Source: Alphaproteobacteria bacterium UBA4588
GTDB lineage: Bacteria; Pseudomonadota; Alphaproteobacteria; Puniceispirillales; Puniceispirillaceae
Length of the DNA: 61,908 nt
Reading direction: 5' to 3'
Assembly (NCBI GenBank): GCA_002387605.1
Contig: DGJU01000046.1
Coordinates: 24,892-86,799, forward strand
Made by a program: the position numbers and the translations under genes. Of the stretch, positions 1 to 9,160 are shown piece by piece; position 1 is the stretch's first letter, and each line of letters starts with the position of its first letter. Below the pieces are notes generated by a model, which saw nothing but the letters and a program-made list of their open reading frames with translations, searched no databases and was not told the DNA's origin.

Positions 1-37
1 AGTAAAACCGGCAGCAAAACCTACATCCCAAGAAGAG

Positions 38-952
38 CTATTCTAGCTCATCATCCTTAACCACAGACTTACCCCATCTGCGATGGGGCCAGAGCCATTG
101 TTCCGGGGCTGCTGAAATCCAGTCTTCGAATGTTTCATTTATCTGTTTGGCAATCAGCATTGTTGCTCTGTCATCATCACCTTCTGGCATTATCAGAGGG
201 TCGGAGATTGTGACAGTCAGCCTATCATCTTTGGTCCGCACGCCATGCGCCATAAAAATGGGCTTTCCCATTTTGCGCGCAACTTTGATATAGGAAATAG
301 CGGTTGTCGCTGGATGGCCAAAAAACGGCACAAATTCGCCTTCGCGCAGTTGCTGGTCTACAACCATCATCATGAAGCCGCCTTTTTTGACGGTGCGTAC
401 CATGCCCATCGCAGCTTCGCGTCCCTTGATGTAGCTATCCGCCCCAGTGAATTGAACTCTGTTTTTGAAAATCCAGTTTGCATAGGGATTATTCAACTCA
501 CGATAGATAAGGCCGGTCTTAATATTCGCCGCAATGCTGAGAAGCCCAACAGCCTCCCAATTACTGAGATGGGCACTAATAATAAATCCGCCATCATAGG
601 GGGTTAATTTTTCCAGACCGGTAAAGCTAATGCGCCCCGATGGCAGCATTGTTTTTATATGGGGATATTCACCAATACAGCGGCCAATATTATTCCACAT
701 ACCATGCGCGATATGCTGGCGTTCAGGTAATGAGAGGTGGGGCAGTGCAAATTTCATATTCGCAAGAGCTCGTTTATGCCACGGCGTGAGCGGCCCAAGA
801 CTTTGAAAAAGCCGGCCCATAGTGGCACTAGCAACCGAAGCCGGAAGGCACCGCAAGATGCCAACAGCAAGAAAGAGCAGGGCTGCTTCGCACGGCCAGA
901 TGATAAAGCGGTAAAGGGCTGTTAGGACAGGACCCCTATAGGACATTGACAC
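38..952 (-). CDS. Lipid A acyltransferase, LpxL/HtrB family
   Basis: Membrane-bound late acyltransferase that probably adds a secondary acyl chain to Kdo-lipid A at the inner membrane. After an N-terminal hydrophobic anchor, residues 128-133 read HLSNWE, the family's catalytic H-X4-E dyad (H128, E133). The length of 304 aa is normal. I kept the GTG start at 952 because an AGAGGA Shine-Dalgarno (SD) sits about 7 bases upstream; an in-frame ATG at 946 is the alternative. It is the last gene of a minus-strand run DUF374-waaA-lpxK-acyltransferase, 31 bases after lpxK, so it is very likely co-transcribed. The sequence alone does not say which acyl position it modifies (LpxL, LpxM or another). Confidence 0.85.
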   Translation of the reverse strand: MSMSYRGPVLTALYRFIIWPCEAALLFLAVGILRCLPASVASATMGRLFQSLGPLTPWHKRALANMKFALPHLSLPERQHIAHGMWNNIGRCIGEYPHIKTMLPSGRISFTGLEKLTPYDGGFIISAHLSNWEAVGLLSIAANIKTGLIYRELNNPYANWIFKNRVQFTGADSYIKGREAAMGMVRTVKKGGFMMMVVDQQLREGEFVPFFGHPATTAISYIKVARKMGKPIFMAHGVRTKDDRLTVTISDPLIMPEGDDDRATMLIAKQINETFEDWISAAPEQWLWPHRRWGKSVVKDDELE

Positions 953-983
953 TGAATGTTCCTCTCAGATTAACAGCGACGCG

Positions 984-1982
984 CTATAAAGAGCGCTTCA
1001 TCGCAACAATATCATCTACCATATTCATGACCAGCTCTTCGGCCTCTGTCTCAAACGACATGCTTACCTGTAGAACACTTACACGGTCGCGCCATTCAGG
1101 GGGCAGGCGCATCCAGTCTTTCAGTGTCGTGACAAGCTCAGCGCCGTTCTGAACAGCATCCAGATGAAGCCGTGTTAAGTCTGCATCGCTATAGGGGTGA
1201 TGATCAGCAAAAGCAAGCGTTTGAACAAGGTCGGCGCCGCAGGCTGCAACCGTTTTGAAAAAGCGGGACGGACGACCAATGCCGGCAAAGGCAAGAAAGC
1301 GTTTTCCCTTAATGTCTGCTGCACTGTCAGGGTCGGGAACAAGGCTGCCGGTGATAACCTGAACGCTATCAGCAAGCCGTGCGGTAAGGCCTGTCTCATC
1401 CTCACCATTTATGACGGCAAGAGAGAGTTGTGCAACTCCGGATGAAAAGCTCTGGCGTAACGGGCCTGCTGGTAAAATCCAGCCATTGCCGCACCCAGCA
1501 CTACCATCAAAAACACCGATGACAATATCCTTTGCCAGCCACGGATTTTGCATGCCATCATCCATGATGATAATATCAGCTTCGGTTGAGCGTTGGATAA
1601 AATAAGCGCCTTTCAGCCGGTCAGGACTAACAATAACAAGCTCATTCAGCGCCAGCATAAGAGGCTCATCGCCTACATCATCTGTGCCATGCAGGCTGGC
1701 ATCAACAATAAGAGGCCCTTTTTCAGAACCACCATATCCGCGTGTCAGGACAGCCGGATTATACCCTCTTGCCCTCAGCAACTGACACAGACTAGCTGTG
1801 AGCGGTGTTTTGCCAGTGCCTCCGATGCTGATATTACCAACACAGATAACAGGCAAGGATACCGTGCCGGCTGTTGCCATTTTCTGCCGCAGAAACGTTC
1901 CCAACCGCCAAATCCAGGATACGGGGATCAGCATGGCCGCTAGCGCATTTTTCTGGTCCCAGAATGACGGTGTTTTCAACAT
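984..1982 (-). CDS. lpxK: Tetraacyldisaccharide 4'-kinase LpxK
   Basis: Phosphorylates the 4' position of the lipid A disaccharide to give lipid IVA, at the inner membrane face. Reading from ATG 1982 (332 aa), an N-terminal membrane anchor is followed by the P-loop GGTGKT at residues 54-59. An open frame continues upstream to 2063, but that would overlap waaA by about 80 bases. The ATG at 1982 lies one base after the waaA stop, so I take it as the start. The gene sits between waaA and a late acyltransferase, which matches Raetz-pathway order. Nothing looks degraded. Confidence 0.93.
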   Translation of the reverse strand: MLKTPSFWDQKNALAAMLIPVSWIWRLGTFLRQKMATAGTVSLPVICVGNISIGGTGKTPLTASLCQLLRARGYNPAVLTRGYGGSEKGPLIVDASLHGTDDVGDEPLMLALNELVIVSPDRLKGAYFIQRSTEADIIIMDDGMQNPWLAKDIVIGVFDGSAGCGNGWILPAGPLRQSFSSGVAQLSLAVINGEDETGLTARLADSVQVITGSLVPDPDSAADIKGKRFLAFAGIGRPSRFFKTVAACGADLVQTLAFADHHPYSDADLTRLHLDAVQNGAELVTTLKDWMRLPPEWRDRVSVLQVSMSFETEAEELVMNMVDDIVAMKRSL

Positions 1983-1983
1983 A

Positions 1984-3312
1984 TTATTGATTATTACCCT
2001 GACGAATTTGTGAGCAGATATAGTCTGCAATGGGTTCAGCGCGAGAACAAGCATCTTGCGCATATTTCTGGCTTTTTTGTTTCTGGGCCTGACTGATAGG
2101 ACGTGACGTTACGAGGTGTAAAATTTTATCTGCCAGCAACGCTACCATAGCTGATTTTTCCGGCGTGTTGGATAAAATCGTAACAGCGCCTCTTGTGTGA
2201 AGCGCCTCAAATTCATGTTTGTTTTTCTCAATAAAGGGTCCTGTGAGCAGAGCCGCCCCAAACAAAGCAGGTTCCAGCGGGTTATGTCCGCCAAGAGGTA
2301 CCAGAGACCCGCCAAGGAAAACAATATCTGCAACGCTAAACAGGCTCCCCATTTCACCGAGTGTATCATTCAGATAGCTATCATCTGCAGGGGTTGCGGG
2401 CTGTTGTTGTGAGCGCCGTCCTGCTGTTGGCATGAGGGCTGATACTGCTGCTGCCCGGATAGGGTGGCGCGGCGCTATGATGGTAAAGACAGGATATCCG
2501 GCATCTGCACAATGCGCGGCAGCTTGCAATAACATCTGCTCTTCACCGTCATGAGTTGAGGCACATACTAAGATAGGCCTGCCTGCTGCTGCTTTGCTCA
2601 ACATTGCGGTATAATGAGCATCAGCCGCCAGAGCAGAAACAGATACTTTTAATGAGCCATGTGTTGTGATGGAGGGTGATGGTGTGCCGCCTCTCAGCGC
2701 GGTAAAGGCTGCTGTCTGTTCATCATCAACGCTATAAATCCGGTCTGCGCTTCCAAACACAGCAGCAGCAAGGGCAGGGCGTTGCTGCCATTTGGCGAGT
2801 GAATGCGGTGATAATTGTGCTGATGCAAAGATAACAGGTATACTATGTGCATGAGCTTGTGTAATCAGCATTGGCCAGAAATCTGATTCCAGAAACACCG
2901 CGCAGTCAGGCCGCCAATAGGTAAGGAACCTGTCTACCCATTTTTTATGGTCAAGCGGCTGGTAGCTGTGAGCGCATCGCCCCTGCCATTTTTGAGCCGC
3001 TTTCGCAATCTCAGCCGCTGCTGTAACAGTGTTAGTTGTGATGAGGATGGTGCAGTCTTGACTGCGCTGCAACAGAGCATCGGCAAGGGTGCGGGCGGCA
3101 ATGCTTTCACCAACTGAGACAGCATGGAGCCAGATGAGCGGGCCATCTGGGCGCTGGTTTTGCCAGCCCTGTCCGGTGCGCTCCGATAGGCGTGATAGCT
3201 CTTCTTTGCCGCGCATACAGCGCACATATAGCAAAATGCGTATTACTGGGGCTGCGATATACCATAAAAATGCATAAAAACGCAGGGCGCGCTGTTGGGC
3301 TGTTACCGTCAC
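1984..3312 (-). CDS. waaA: 3-deoxy-D-manno-octulosonate (Kdo) transferase WaaA
   Basis: Transfers Kdo from CMP-Kdo to the lipid A precursor. The 442-aa protein has the family N-terminal membrane helix, the WLHAVSVGE motif around residues 61-69 with the conserved glutamate E69, and the C-terminal LGGHNPLEPA nucleotide-sugar segment. The start is GTG at 3312, overlapping the stop of the DUF374 gene in a GTGA arrangement that implies translational coupling. Whether it is mono- or bifunctional cannot be read from sequence. lpxK follows one base after its stop, so the two are surely on one transcript. Confidence 0.93.
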   Translation of the reverse strand: MTVTAQQRALRFYAFLWYIAAPVIRILLYVRCMRGKEELSRLSERTGQGWQNQRPDGPLIWLHAVSVGESIAARTLADALLQRSQDCTILITTNTVTAAAEIAKAAQKWQGRCAHSYQPLDHKKWVDRFLTYWRPDCAVFLESDFWPMLITQAHAHSIPVIFASAQLSPHSLAKWQQRPALAAAVFGSADRIYSVDDEQTAAFTALRGGTPSPSITTHGSLKVSVSALAADAHYTAMLSKAAAGRPILVCASTHDGEEQMLLQAAAHCADAGYPVFTIIAPRHPIRAAAVSALMPTAGRRSQQQPATPADDSYLNDTLGEMGSLFSVADIVFLGGSLVPLGGHNPLEPALFGAALLTGPFIEKNKHEFEALHTRGAVTILSNTPEKSAMVALLADKILHLVTSRPISQAQKQKSQKYAQDACSRAEPIADYICSQIRQGNNQ

Positions 3313-3989
3313 GTCTTGCTATGCCCCATATCAGAATCGCACTTTTTCGTTAATGCAGATAACCGTGTTTCAACAAGCAGGCGCTGGGCTTCAAGTTCCT
3401 GTTTATCTTTGGTCCGAGGAAGGATGATAGGCTCTCCCCATTTTATCAGACCGCGGGTAAATGGTTTTGGAACCCGTAATCTGTCCCAACTACGGGCGCG
3501 CCACATGCGGCCCGTTGACCAGGCAACAGGAATAATGGATGCGCCTGTAAGCTGGGAGAGGCTTACAGGCCCAGCCGAGAGGGTGCGGGCAGGCCCACGC
3601 GGGCCATCTGGCGTAATAACACATATTTTGCCGCGTTTAGTTTCTCCAGCCAGCGCGCGCAGGCTTGATAAGGCCTGCCTGTTTGAGCTGCCCCAGACGG
3701 GCGAGACCCCATAAAGTCTGGTTGGAATATCAAGAATCCGGCCATCAGCATGAGGCGATTGCAACGCAGCACATCCAGCTGGAAGCACAATCCCAAAACA
3801 AAATAGATGTTCATGCCAGAAAACCAGAATAGGCGGCGGCGCGGCGCTATCATCACTGCGAAGCCGTGCGAAATTAGGACGGTTTTCATGGCGCCACAAT
3901 ACCAGCTTTGCGCATATGAACATGAGCAGAAAGATAAGGGTTCCAATAATGATGTTGCCAACTTTTGAGCTGACAAACGCCTTCACCAT
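3309..3989 (-). CDS. DUF374 lysophospholipid-acyltransferase-like protein
   Basis: Member of the DUF374 branch of the LPLAT acyltransferase superfamily, found in Alphaproteobacteria beside waaA. An N-terminal membrane helix precedes FWHEHL, the histidine motif. TPDGPRGPA in mid-protein and the closing W-SWD/P-PF/GEP pattern are also family features. The substrate is unknown; a role in lipid A or phospholipid acylation is inferred from the waaA-lpxK-acyltransferase operon it heads. Possible starts are GTG 4001, ATG 3995 and ATG 3989. I chose 3989 for its better spacing from the upstream GTGGG. The stop overlaps the waaA start. Confidence 0.8.
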   Translation of the reverse strand: MVKAFVSSKVGNIIIGTLIFLLMFICAKLVLWRHENRPNFARLRSDDSAAPPPILVFWHEHLFCFGIVLPAGCAALQSPHADGRILDIPTRLYGVSPVWGSSNRQALSSLRALAGETKRGKICVITPDGPRGPARTLSAGPVSLSQLTGASIIPVAWSTGRMWRARSWDRLRVPKPFTRGLIKWGEPIILPRTKDKQELEAQRLLVETRLSALTKKCDSDMGHSKT

Positions 3990-4001
3990 AATCATGCCCA
4001 C

Positions 4002-4254
4002 ATAAAATTAGCGATTGATAAAAACTGGCGAGTGATAAATCCAGATGCCTCTCAATCTAGCCCAGCCGCTACCAAGGTGCTAGCACGAAAACAGACGAAT
4101 ATGGTGATAAGCTATCAAAATCTTGATAAATGTTACAAACAGAGCAGGATAACAGCCTGATTTATTCACGATTTTGTTCGCGGTGTTTCTGCATGCCAAA
4201 TATTTGCAAAATAATGCCAAGCGAGGCAAAGTGTGCGCGAAGGAAGAGCACGGC
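4002..4254. other. Divergent intergenic region between lipid A operon and msbA-like gene
   Basis: About 250 bases with no gene or RNA that I recognise, separating two oppositely directed lipid A units. It must carry both promoters. The only promoter-like element I can point to is TTGATA at 4123-4128 facing msbA, and no good -10 follows at the right distance. The downstream start at 4255 has its own AGGAAG SD at 4241-4246. Confidence 0.5.
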
Positions 4255-6000
4255 ATGAATGATAAGCAAATCTATAACCGATTATGGCGCGACTGGGTTC
4301 TGCCCTATAAATCGCGCCTTATTGGCGCTTTGTGTTTGATGGTTGGTGTTGCGGCGACAGGCGGTGCCTACCCTGCGGTTATCCAGCATGTGTTTGATGC
4401 TTTGTCAGGTGGCGAGGCATGGCTTCCTATCTCGCCGGCGCTTTATATTCCTGCTATGATTATGTGCCTTGCCTGCTTAAAAGCTGTATCGATGTTTTTC
4501 CAAGTGCTGGCGGTTAATAGTCTGGCGTTGCGGGTGACAACCGATATTCAAAAAGCCATGGCGCGCTATCTTGTAGATGCAGACCTTGCCTTTGTGACCG
4601 GTGAGCCGGCAGGTGTTTTTATCTCGCGTATCATGAATGATTTGAACCTGCTGCGGGAAGCCATTATCAGGCTTGCCAATAATCTGGTGCGTGATGCCTT
4701 AACTGTTATTGTGATGGTCTGCCTGATGTTTTGGTTTAGCTGGCTGCTATCCTTGATGGTGCTGGCTGTTTATCCGCTTGCCATGAAGCCGATCATTTCA
4801 ATTGGGCGGCGGCAGCGCAAAGCCTCCGGCGCGCTTCAGGAACATCTGGAATCTGTTACATCGCTGTTGGGTGAGACCTTGCAAGGTGTGCGGATGGTAA
4901 AAGCCTATCAGTTGGAAGATACCGAAAAAGAGCGAACACATTCAGCCTTTGAAACGCTGTATAAAGAGCTGATTGGGCTATTTTCTGGGCGGGCCCGTAT
5001 CGACCCTATTTTAGAAGCGCTTGGCGGTGTGGCGGTTGCTGGCGTCATTGGCGTTGCAGCATGGCAGGTTTCCAGCGGTAAAATGGGGATTGGTGATGTT
5101 GCAGGGTTTATCACAGCATTGCTTATGCTTGTTCAGCCTGTGCGCGCGCTTGGCACGCTAACAGCTGTTACACAAGAAGGCATGGCAGCTGGCGGGCGTA
5201 TTTTTGGGCTCCTTGACCGTGAAAACCAGATTATTGACAAACTAAATGCGCCGGCTCTTTCAGCGGTAACAGGCCATGTCCAGTTTAACGATGTCAGCTT
5301 CTCCTATGGAGATGGTGGGACGGTACTTGATAAAGTGTCTTTTGAGGTTTTGCCGGGACAGACCGTTGCTCTAGTCGGGGCAAGCGGTGCAGGCAAAAGT
5401 TCTATTATTTCTTTGCTGCCACGATTCTACGATCTTGATAGCGGCAGCATTACGGTTGATGGCCAAGATATCTCCGGTGTGAGCCTTAAAACTCTGCGCC
5501 AGCATATCGGCCTTGTTAGTCAGGACGCTATTTTGTTTGATATGAGCATTGCAGATAATATCCGGTTTGGCAGGCTGGATGCGTCTCAGGCCGACATTGA
5601 ACAGGCCGCAAAAATAGCCGCCGCAGATAGTTTTATTCGTCAGCTTGAGGGCGGATATGAGATGCGTGTTGGCAGTAATGGAAATCGGCTTTCTGGTGGC
5701 CAGCGTCAGCGTATTGCGATTGCCCGTGCGCTCTTAAAAGACGCGCCGCTGCTTTTGCTTGATGAAGCAACAAGCGCGCTTGATGCAGAGGCCGAAACAC
5801 AAATTCAAGCGGCGCTCTCGCGATTATCAGAGGGGCGCACAACCATTGTGATTGCGCACCGGCTATCTACAATTCGCGATGCAGACCATATTATCGTGAT
5901 GGATAATGGCCGGATTGTAGAGCGCGGTACACATTTATCGCTGATATCCCAAAAAGGGCATTATGCACATTTATGTGCCTTGCAAAATATTTCGACATAA
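4255..6000 (+). CDS. MsbA-type ABC exporter (lipid A/lipid flippase)
   Basis: Half-size ABC exporter with a six-helix membrane domain followed by an ATPase domain. In the 581-aa product the Walker A GASGAGKS lies near residue 375, the LSGGQRQR signature near 479 and Walker B LLLLDEAT near 500. The open frame extends upstream to 4174, but ATG 4255 with AGGAAG 8 bases before it is the credible start. The family includes MsbA, which flips core-lipid A across the inner membrane. The divergent lipid A operon next door supports that role, although many homologous exporters handle other lipids or drugs. Confidence 0.85.
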   Translation: MNDKQIYNRLWRDWVLPYKSRLIGALCLMVGVAATGGAYPAVIQHVFDALSGGEAWLPISPALYIPAMIMCLACLKAVSMFFQVLAVNSLALRVTTDIQKAMARYLVDADLAFVTGEPAGVFISRIMNDLNLLREAIIRLANNLVRDALTVIVMVCLMFWFSWLLSLMVLAVYPLAMKPIISIGRRQRKASGALQEHLESVTSLLGETLQGVRMVKAYQLEDTEKERTHSAFETLYKELIGLFSGRARIDPILEALGGVAVAGVIGVAAWQVSSGKMGIGDVAGFITALLMLVQPVRALGTLTAVTQEGMAAGGRIFGLLDRENQIIDKLNAPALSAVTGHVQFNDVSFSYGDGGTVLDKVSFEVLPGQTVALVGASGAGKSSIISLLPRFYDLDSGSITVDGQDISGVSLKTLRQHIGLVSQDAILFDMSIADNIRFGRLDASQADIEQAAKIAAADSFIRQLEGGYEMRVGSNGNRLSGGQRQRIAIARALLKDAPLLLLDEATSALDAEAETQIQAALSRLSEGRTTIVIAHRLSTIRDADHIIVMDNGRIVERGTHLSLISQKGHYAHLCALQNIST

Positions 6001-6019
6001 TACTGGTGTAATCCGGTAT
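6000..6019. terminator. Short inverted repeat at the msbA/phosphatase convergence
   Basis: ATACTGG at 6000-6006 and CCGGTAT at 6013-6019 form a 7-bp stem with one G-T pair and a 6-base loop. It lies between two convergent genes. It has no T tract, so it is at best a weak bidirectional terminator. Confidence 0.3.
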
Positions 6020-6027
6020 CCAGCGGC

Positions 6028-6717
6028 CTATTCGCGGCGCAGAATATCGTCAACAAGCCTGTTTGCCCATCCTCTGGACATAAAGCTATCTTGCAGAATA
6101 TCGGGATCATAGACATTGTCTAGCCAGTCGAAAAAGGGCATGCCTTTGGCTTCAAACGGCTCATAGGCATCAAAAAAGGCATCTAAAAGCCCGGTCTTAG
6201 CTTGTTTTACATGGCCATATTTAAAGGCAAGCTGTTCGCGGGCGACGGCAACAGGCATCTCTTTGTGAATGAGCAGGTAAAGGGCCGACATCAGGCCAGC
6301 TCTATCAGCGCCTGATTTGCAATGCATCAGGCTGGGACCGGTGACAGTTGCAAACAAATCACGTGCGCCATAAATCATCTCTTTGGTCGGTGCGGCTCTG
6401 GAGCGCGCGGTAAAATCTACCAGCGACACACCATAGGTAACACACGCTTCTGCTTCAAGTTGCCAGCCGCCATCATCACGTGGCCCGCGCAGATTGATTA
6501 TCGTCTTAATGCCGCGCTCGGCAGCCTGTTTGACACGCGACGGGCTCGGCTGATTGCTACGCCACATCATCTCGTCAATACAATGTAAATTATACCAGTA
6601 GAGCCGCAGAAACCCATGGTCTTTCAGCATCAGTTCTGTCCAGTCACGAACCCCGCGACGAACCCCTTTATGCTCACTACCCGCAAAGCGGTCCGGTGCT
6701 GATTGTAAGGGCGGCAT
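6028..6717 (-). CDS. Cysteine-dependent dual-specificity/tyrosine phosphatase family protein
   Basis: The active-site loop HCKSGADR carries the C-X5-R signature of protein tyrosine and dual-specificity phosphatases, with nucleophile C133 and R139 in the 229-aa product. A conserved D101 is a candidate general acid. The frame opens at a TTG at 6759 inside pmbA, but ATG 6717 preceded by AAGGA is the better start. Substrates of this branch include phosphotyrosine, phosphoinositides and, in PTPMT1-like enzymes, phosphatidylglycerophosphate. Its place beside lipid A genes makes a lipid substrate possible, which is inference. It follows pmbA closely on the same strand. Confidence 0.75.
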   Translation of the reverse strand: MPPLQSAPDRFAGSEHKGVRRGVRDWTELMLKDHGFLRLYWYNLHCIDEMMWRSNQPSPSRVKQAAERGIKTIINLRGPRDDGGWQLEAEACVTYGVSLVDFTARSRAAPTKEMIYGARDLFATVTGPSLMHCKSGADRAGLMSALYLLIHKEMPVAVAREQLAFKYGHVKQAKTGLLDAFFDAYEPFEAKGMPFFDWLDNVYDPDILQDSFMSRGWANRLVDDILRRE

Positions 6718-6745
6718 AAAAAGATACGTTCCTTTTAACGGCTGA

Positions 6746-8083
6746 TTAACTACCAGCAACCATCATTGCATCTACCCGCAATGATGGTGCAGACAGTGAT
6801 TGACGCTTATCACTATCATTTGCCGGTGTGAGCGACATGAACATGTCTTTAAGGTTGCCAGCTATTGTTGCTTCGGCAGCAGGCCATGTAATTTCGCCAT
6901 TTTCAATCCAGAATCCGGCGGCGCCACGGCTATAATCGCCTGTCGTAAGACTAACAGAGCTTCCCATTAATTCGGTTACATAAAAGCCATTTTCAATGTC
7001 TTTTATCAGCTCTTCTAATGTTGCAGCACCATCCTCGATAAACAGATTGGAAGGTGAGGGGCTTGGCGGCCCTGATAGAGACCGGCTCGCATGTCCGGTT
7101 GGTGATAATCCAAGCTGTGCGGCTGTTGCAAGGTCAAGGAACCATCCCTGAAGCACACCTTTATCAATCATTGTCTGACGCGAGACAGGTAATGTTTCAC
7201 CGTCAAAAAGGCAGGTCCCGAAACCGCGTGGGCGGAGCGGGTCATCAATCATCGTAATGGCAGCAGACGCAATTTTCTCGCCCATACTGTCTTTCAGAAA
7301 GCTTGTGCCTCTGGCAATGGCAGCGCCATTGGTTGCGCTAGCAAAGTGTCCAGCAAGAGAGCGTGATACGCGTTTATCATAAAGGATAGGAAAAGAGCCT
7401 GTTACCGGTTTGCGTGCTCCAAGGCGGGCAAGCGTGCGCCGCGCAGCTTCTTTGCCAATCACTTCTGGCATATCAAGGTCGCTTGCAAATACAGCGCTAC
7501 TATAATCATAGTCGCGTTCCATCTGTCCGTCTTTTTCGGCAATGACAACGGCTGAAAACCCAAAGCTTGAGCGCTGATAGCTTGCGTTAAAGCCAGTACT
7601 TGTTGCAATCAGGATGTCTGTGAGGTTCTGGCTTGCAGAGGCGCCGTCTGAATTGGTAATGCCGGAAACGCTAAGGGCAGCGTCTTCGCAAGACCGTGCC
7701 ATGTCTGTTAGCTGGTCTGTTGAAAAGTTTGTGTGGTCGCAAAGTTCAATATCGGGCAGTTCACGTGCCTGCTCATCAGCGGTCGCAAGCCGTGCATAGG
7801 GGTCCTCAGGCGCAGCTTTTGCCATTGCAACAGCGCGTTCGGCGAGCTTTGTGATATTATCATCATCAATCTGACTGGTTGAGATGGTGGCAGTCTGCTT
7901 GCCGCAGAACACCCGAAGGCCCATCTGATAGTCTTCAGCGCGTTCTGCTGATTCAACCTTGCCAAGCCGAATCTGCACATCTGTGCCGCCACCAGAAATA
8001 AATGTTATATCCGTACCATCGGCGCCTGCTTTCTTCGCAGCGCTAAGCATCTTGTCTACAATCTGTTCATGCATTTTTTCCAT
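6746..8083 (-). CDS. pmbA: Metalloprotease subunit TldE/PmbA
   Basis: TldE partner of the TldD/TldE heterodimeric zinc protease, which degrades unfolded peptides and in some bacteria matures peptide antibiotics. The protein (445 aa from ATG 8083) matches the family along its length, including the N-terminal glycine-rich segment and the C-terminal region near PSPSNLFIE. It lacks the HExxxH zinc motif, as expected for TldE. The open frame to 8167 would overlap argC, so I used ATG 8083; ATG 8074, with GGA 6 bases upstream, is equally possible. Its catalytic partner tldD is at 14461-15900 on the same strand. Confidence 0.92.
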   Translation of the reverse strand: MEKMHEQIVDKMLSAAKKAGADGTDITFISGGGTDVQIRLGKVESAERAEDYQMGLRVFCGKQTATISTSQIDDDNITKLAERAVAMAKAAPEDPYARLATADEQARELPDIELCDHTNFSTDQLTDMARSCEDAALSVSGITNSDGASASQNLTDILIATSTGFNASYQRSSFGFSAVVIAEKDGQMERDYDYSSAVFASDLDMPEVIGKEAARRTLARLGARKPVTGSFPILYDKRVSRSLAGHFASATNGAAIARGTSFLKDSMGEKIASAAITMIDDPLRPRGFGTCLFDGETLPVSRQTMIDKGVLQGWFLDLATAAQLGLSPTGHASRSLSGPPSPSPSNLFIEDGAATLEELIKDIENGFYVTELMGSSVSLTTGDYSRGAAGFWIENGEITWPAAEATIAGNLKDMFMSLTPANDSDKRQSLSAPSLRVDAMMVAGS

Positions 8084-8158
8084 ACAAAACAAATAGACCG
8101 GTATGTGCTTGAGTGCAACTGCTTGCAATTCATAATCTGTCAGTTTATCACCAGAAAC

Positions 8159-9106
8159 ATGACCCAATTTTCTATCTTCATCGATGGCGGCGCTGGCACA
8201 ACAGGCTTGCAGGTAAAAGACCGGTTATTGGCGCGGCCTGAACTATCCGTCATTATTCTGGATGATGACCTGCGCAAAAATGATGCTGCCCGTAAAACAG
8301 CAATGCATGATGCTGATGTCACAATTTTATGTCTGCCTGATGATGCAGCACGTCAGGCAGCTGAAATGACGGCTGGCACGACTGTACGTCTGATTGATGC
8401 GTCAACGGCGCACCGCGTGGCGCCAGACTGGGTATATGGTTTTGCTGAGCTTGCAGAATATCAGGCTGAGGCAATCGGTAATGCTGCGCGCGTTAGCAAC
8501 CCCGGATGCTATCCGACAGGGTTTCTTGCACTTATCCGCCCGCTTGTTGATGCCGGCATTATTGCGCCTGAAACAGCGCTGACAATCCCCTCGGTGAGTG
8601 GTTATTCTGGCGGCGGAAACGCTCTGATCGCTGCTTATGAAGATTCCAACGGTGCGCCGCCTTATGGGACGTACGGCTTAACCTTACAGCATAAGCATTT
8701 ACCAGAAATGACACAGCATGCCGGGCTGACAATACCGCCCATCTTTATGCCATCGGTTGGCAATTTTCCCCAAGGGATGCTTGTTTCTGTGCCGATTCAC
8801 GCCTCTTCTTTGCAGAAATCAGTGACTGCTGCGGGGCTAACAGACATCCTGCAGCAACGCTACGCCGCCTCCCATCTTATCTCTGTTGCCCCTGATGCGC
8901 CTCTGACAGAAGCAGGCTTCCTGGCTGCCGATAAGCTTGCGACAAGCGACAGGATGGAGCTTTTTGTGTTTGCAGATGAAGCATCATCCCAGTTTGTGCT
9001 AACAGCGCGGCTTGATAATCTTGGTAAGGGGGCGGCAGGCGCTGCTGTTCAGAATATGAACCTGATGTTGGGCCTTAATCCTTTAGAGGGATTGAACCTG
9101 TCATAA
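8159..9106 (+). CDS. argC: N-acetyl-gamma-glutamyl-phosphate reductase (ArgC, short type)
   Basis: Third step of arginine synthesis: NADPH-dependent reduction of N-acetylglutamyl-phosphate. At 315 aa it matches the shorter ArgC class. The N-terminal GGAGTTG (residues 10-16) binds the dinucleotide, and SNPGCYPTG contains the catalytic C117. The open frame reaches back to 8069, but that part overlaps pmbA. ATG 8159 directly precedes the TQFSIFIDGGAG strand expected at the N terminus. It is divergent from pmbA, with 75 bases between the two starts. Confidence 0.92.
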   Translation: MTQFSIFIDGGAGTTGLQVKDRLLARPELSVIILDDDLRKNDAARKTAMHDADVTILCLPDDAARQAAEMTAGTTVRLIDASTAHRVAPDWVYGFAELAEYQAEAIGNAARVSNPGCYPTGFLALIRPLVDAGIIAPETALTIPSVSGYSGGGNALIAAYEDSNGAPPYGTYGLTLQHKHLPEMTQHAGLTIPPIFMPSVGNFPQGMLVSVPIHASSLQKSVTAAGLTDILQQRYAASHLISVAPDAPLTEAGFLAADKLATSDRMELFVFADEASSQFVLTARLDNLGKGAAGAAVQNMNLMLGLNPLEGLNLS

Positions 9107-9160
9107 TAAGAGGCTGTTTTCAGCACGTGGTTTTGGTGTTGTAGATACTGGATACAGGCA

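Noticed and set aside
1983..2063. N-terminal extension of LpxK upstream of 1982
   Set aside because: It would overlap waaA by about 80 bases and does not resemble LpxK; ATG 1982 abuts the waaA stop.
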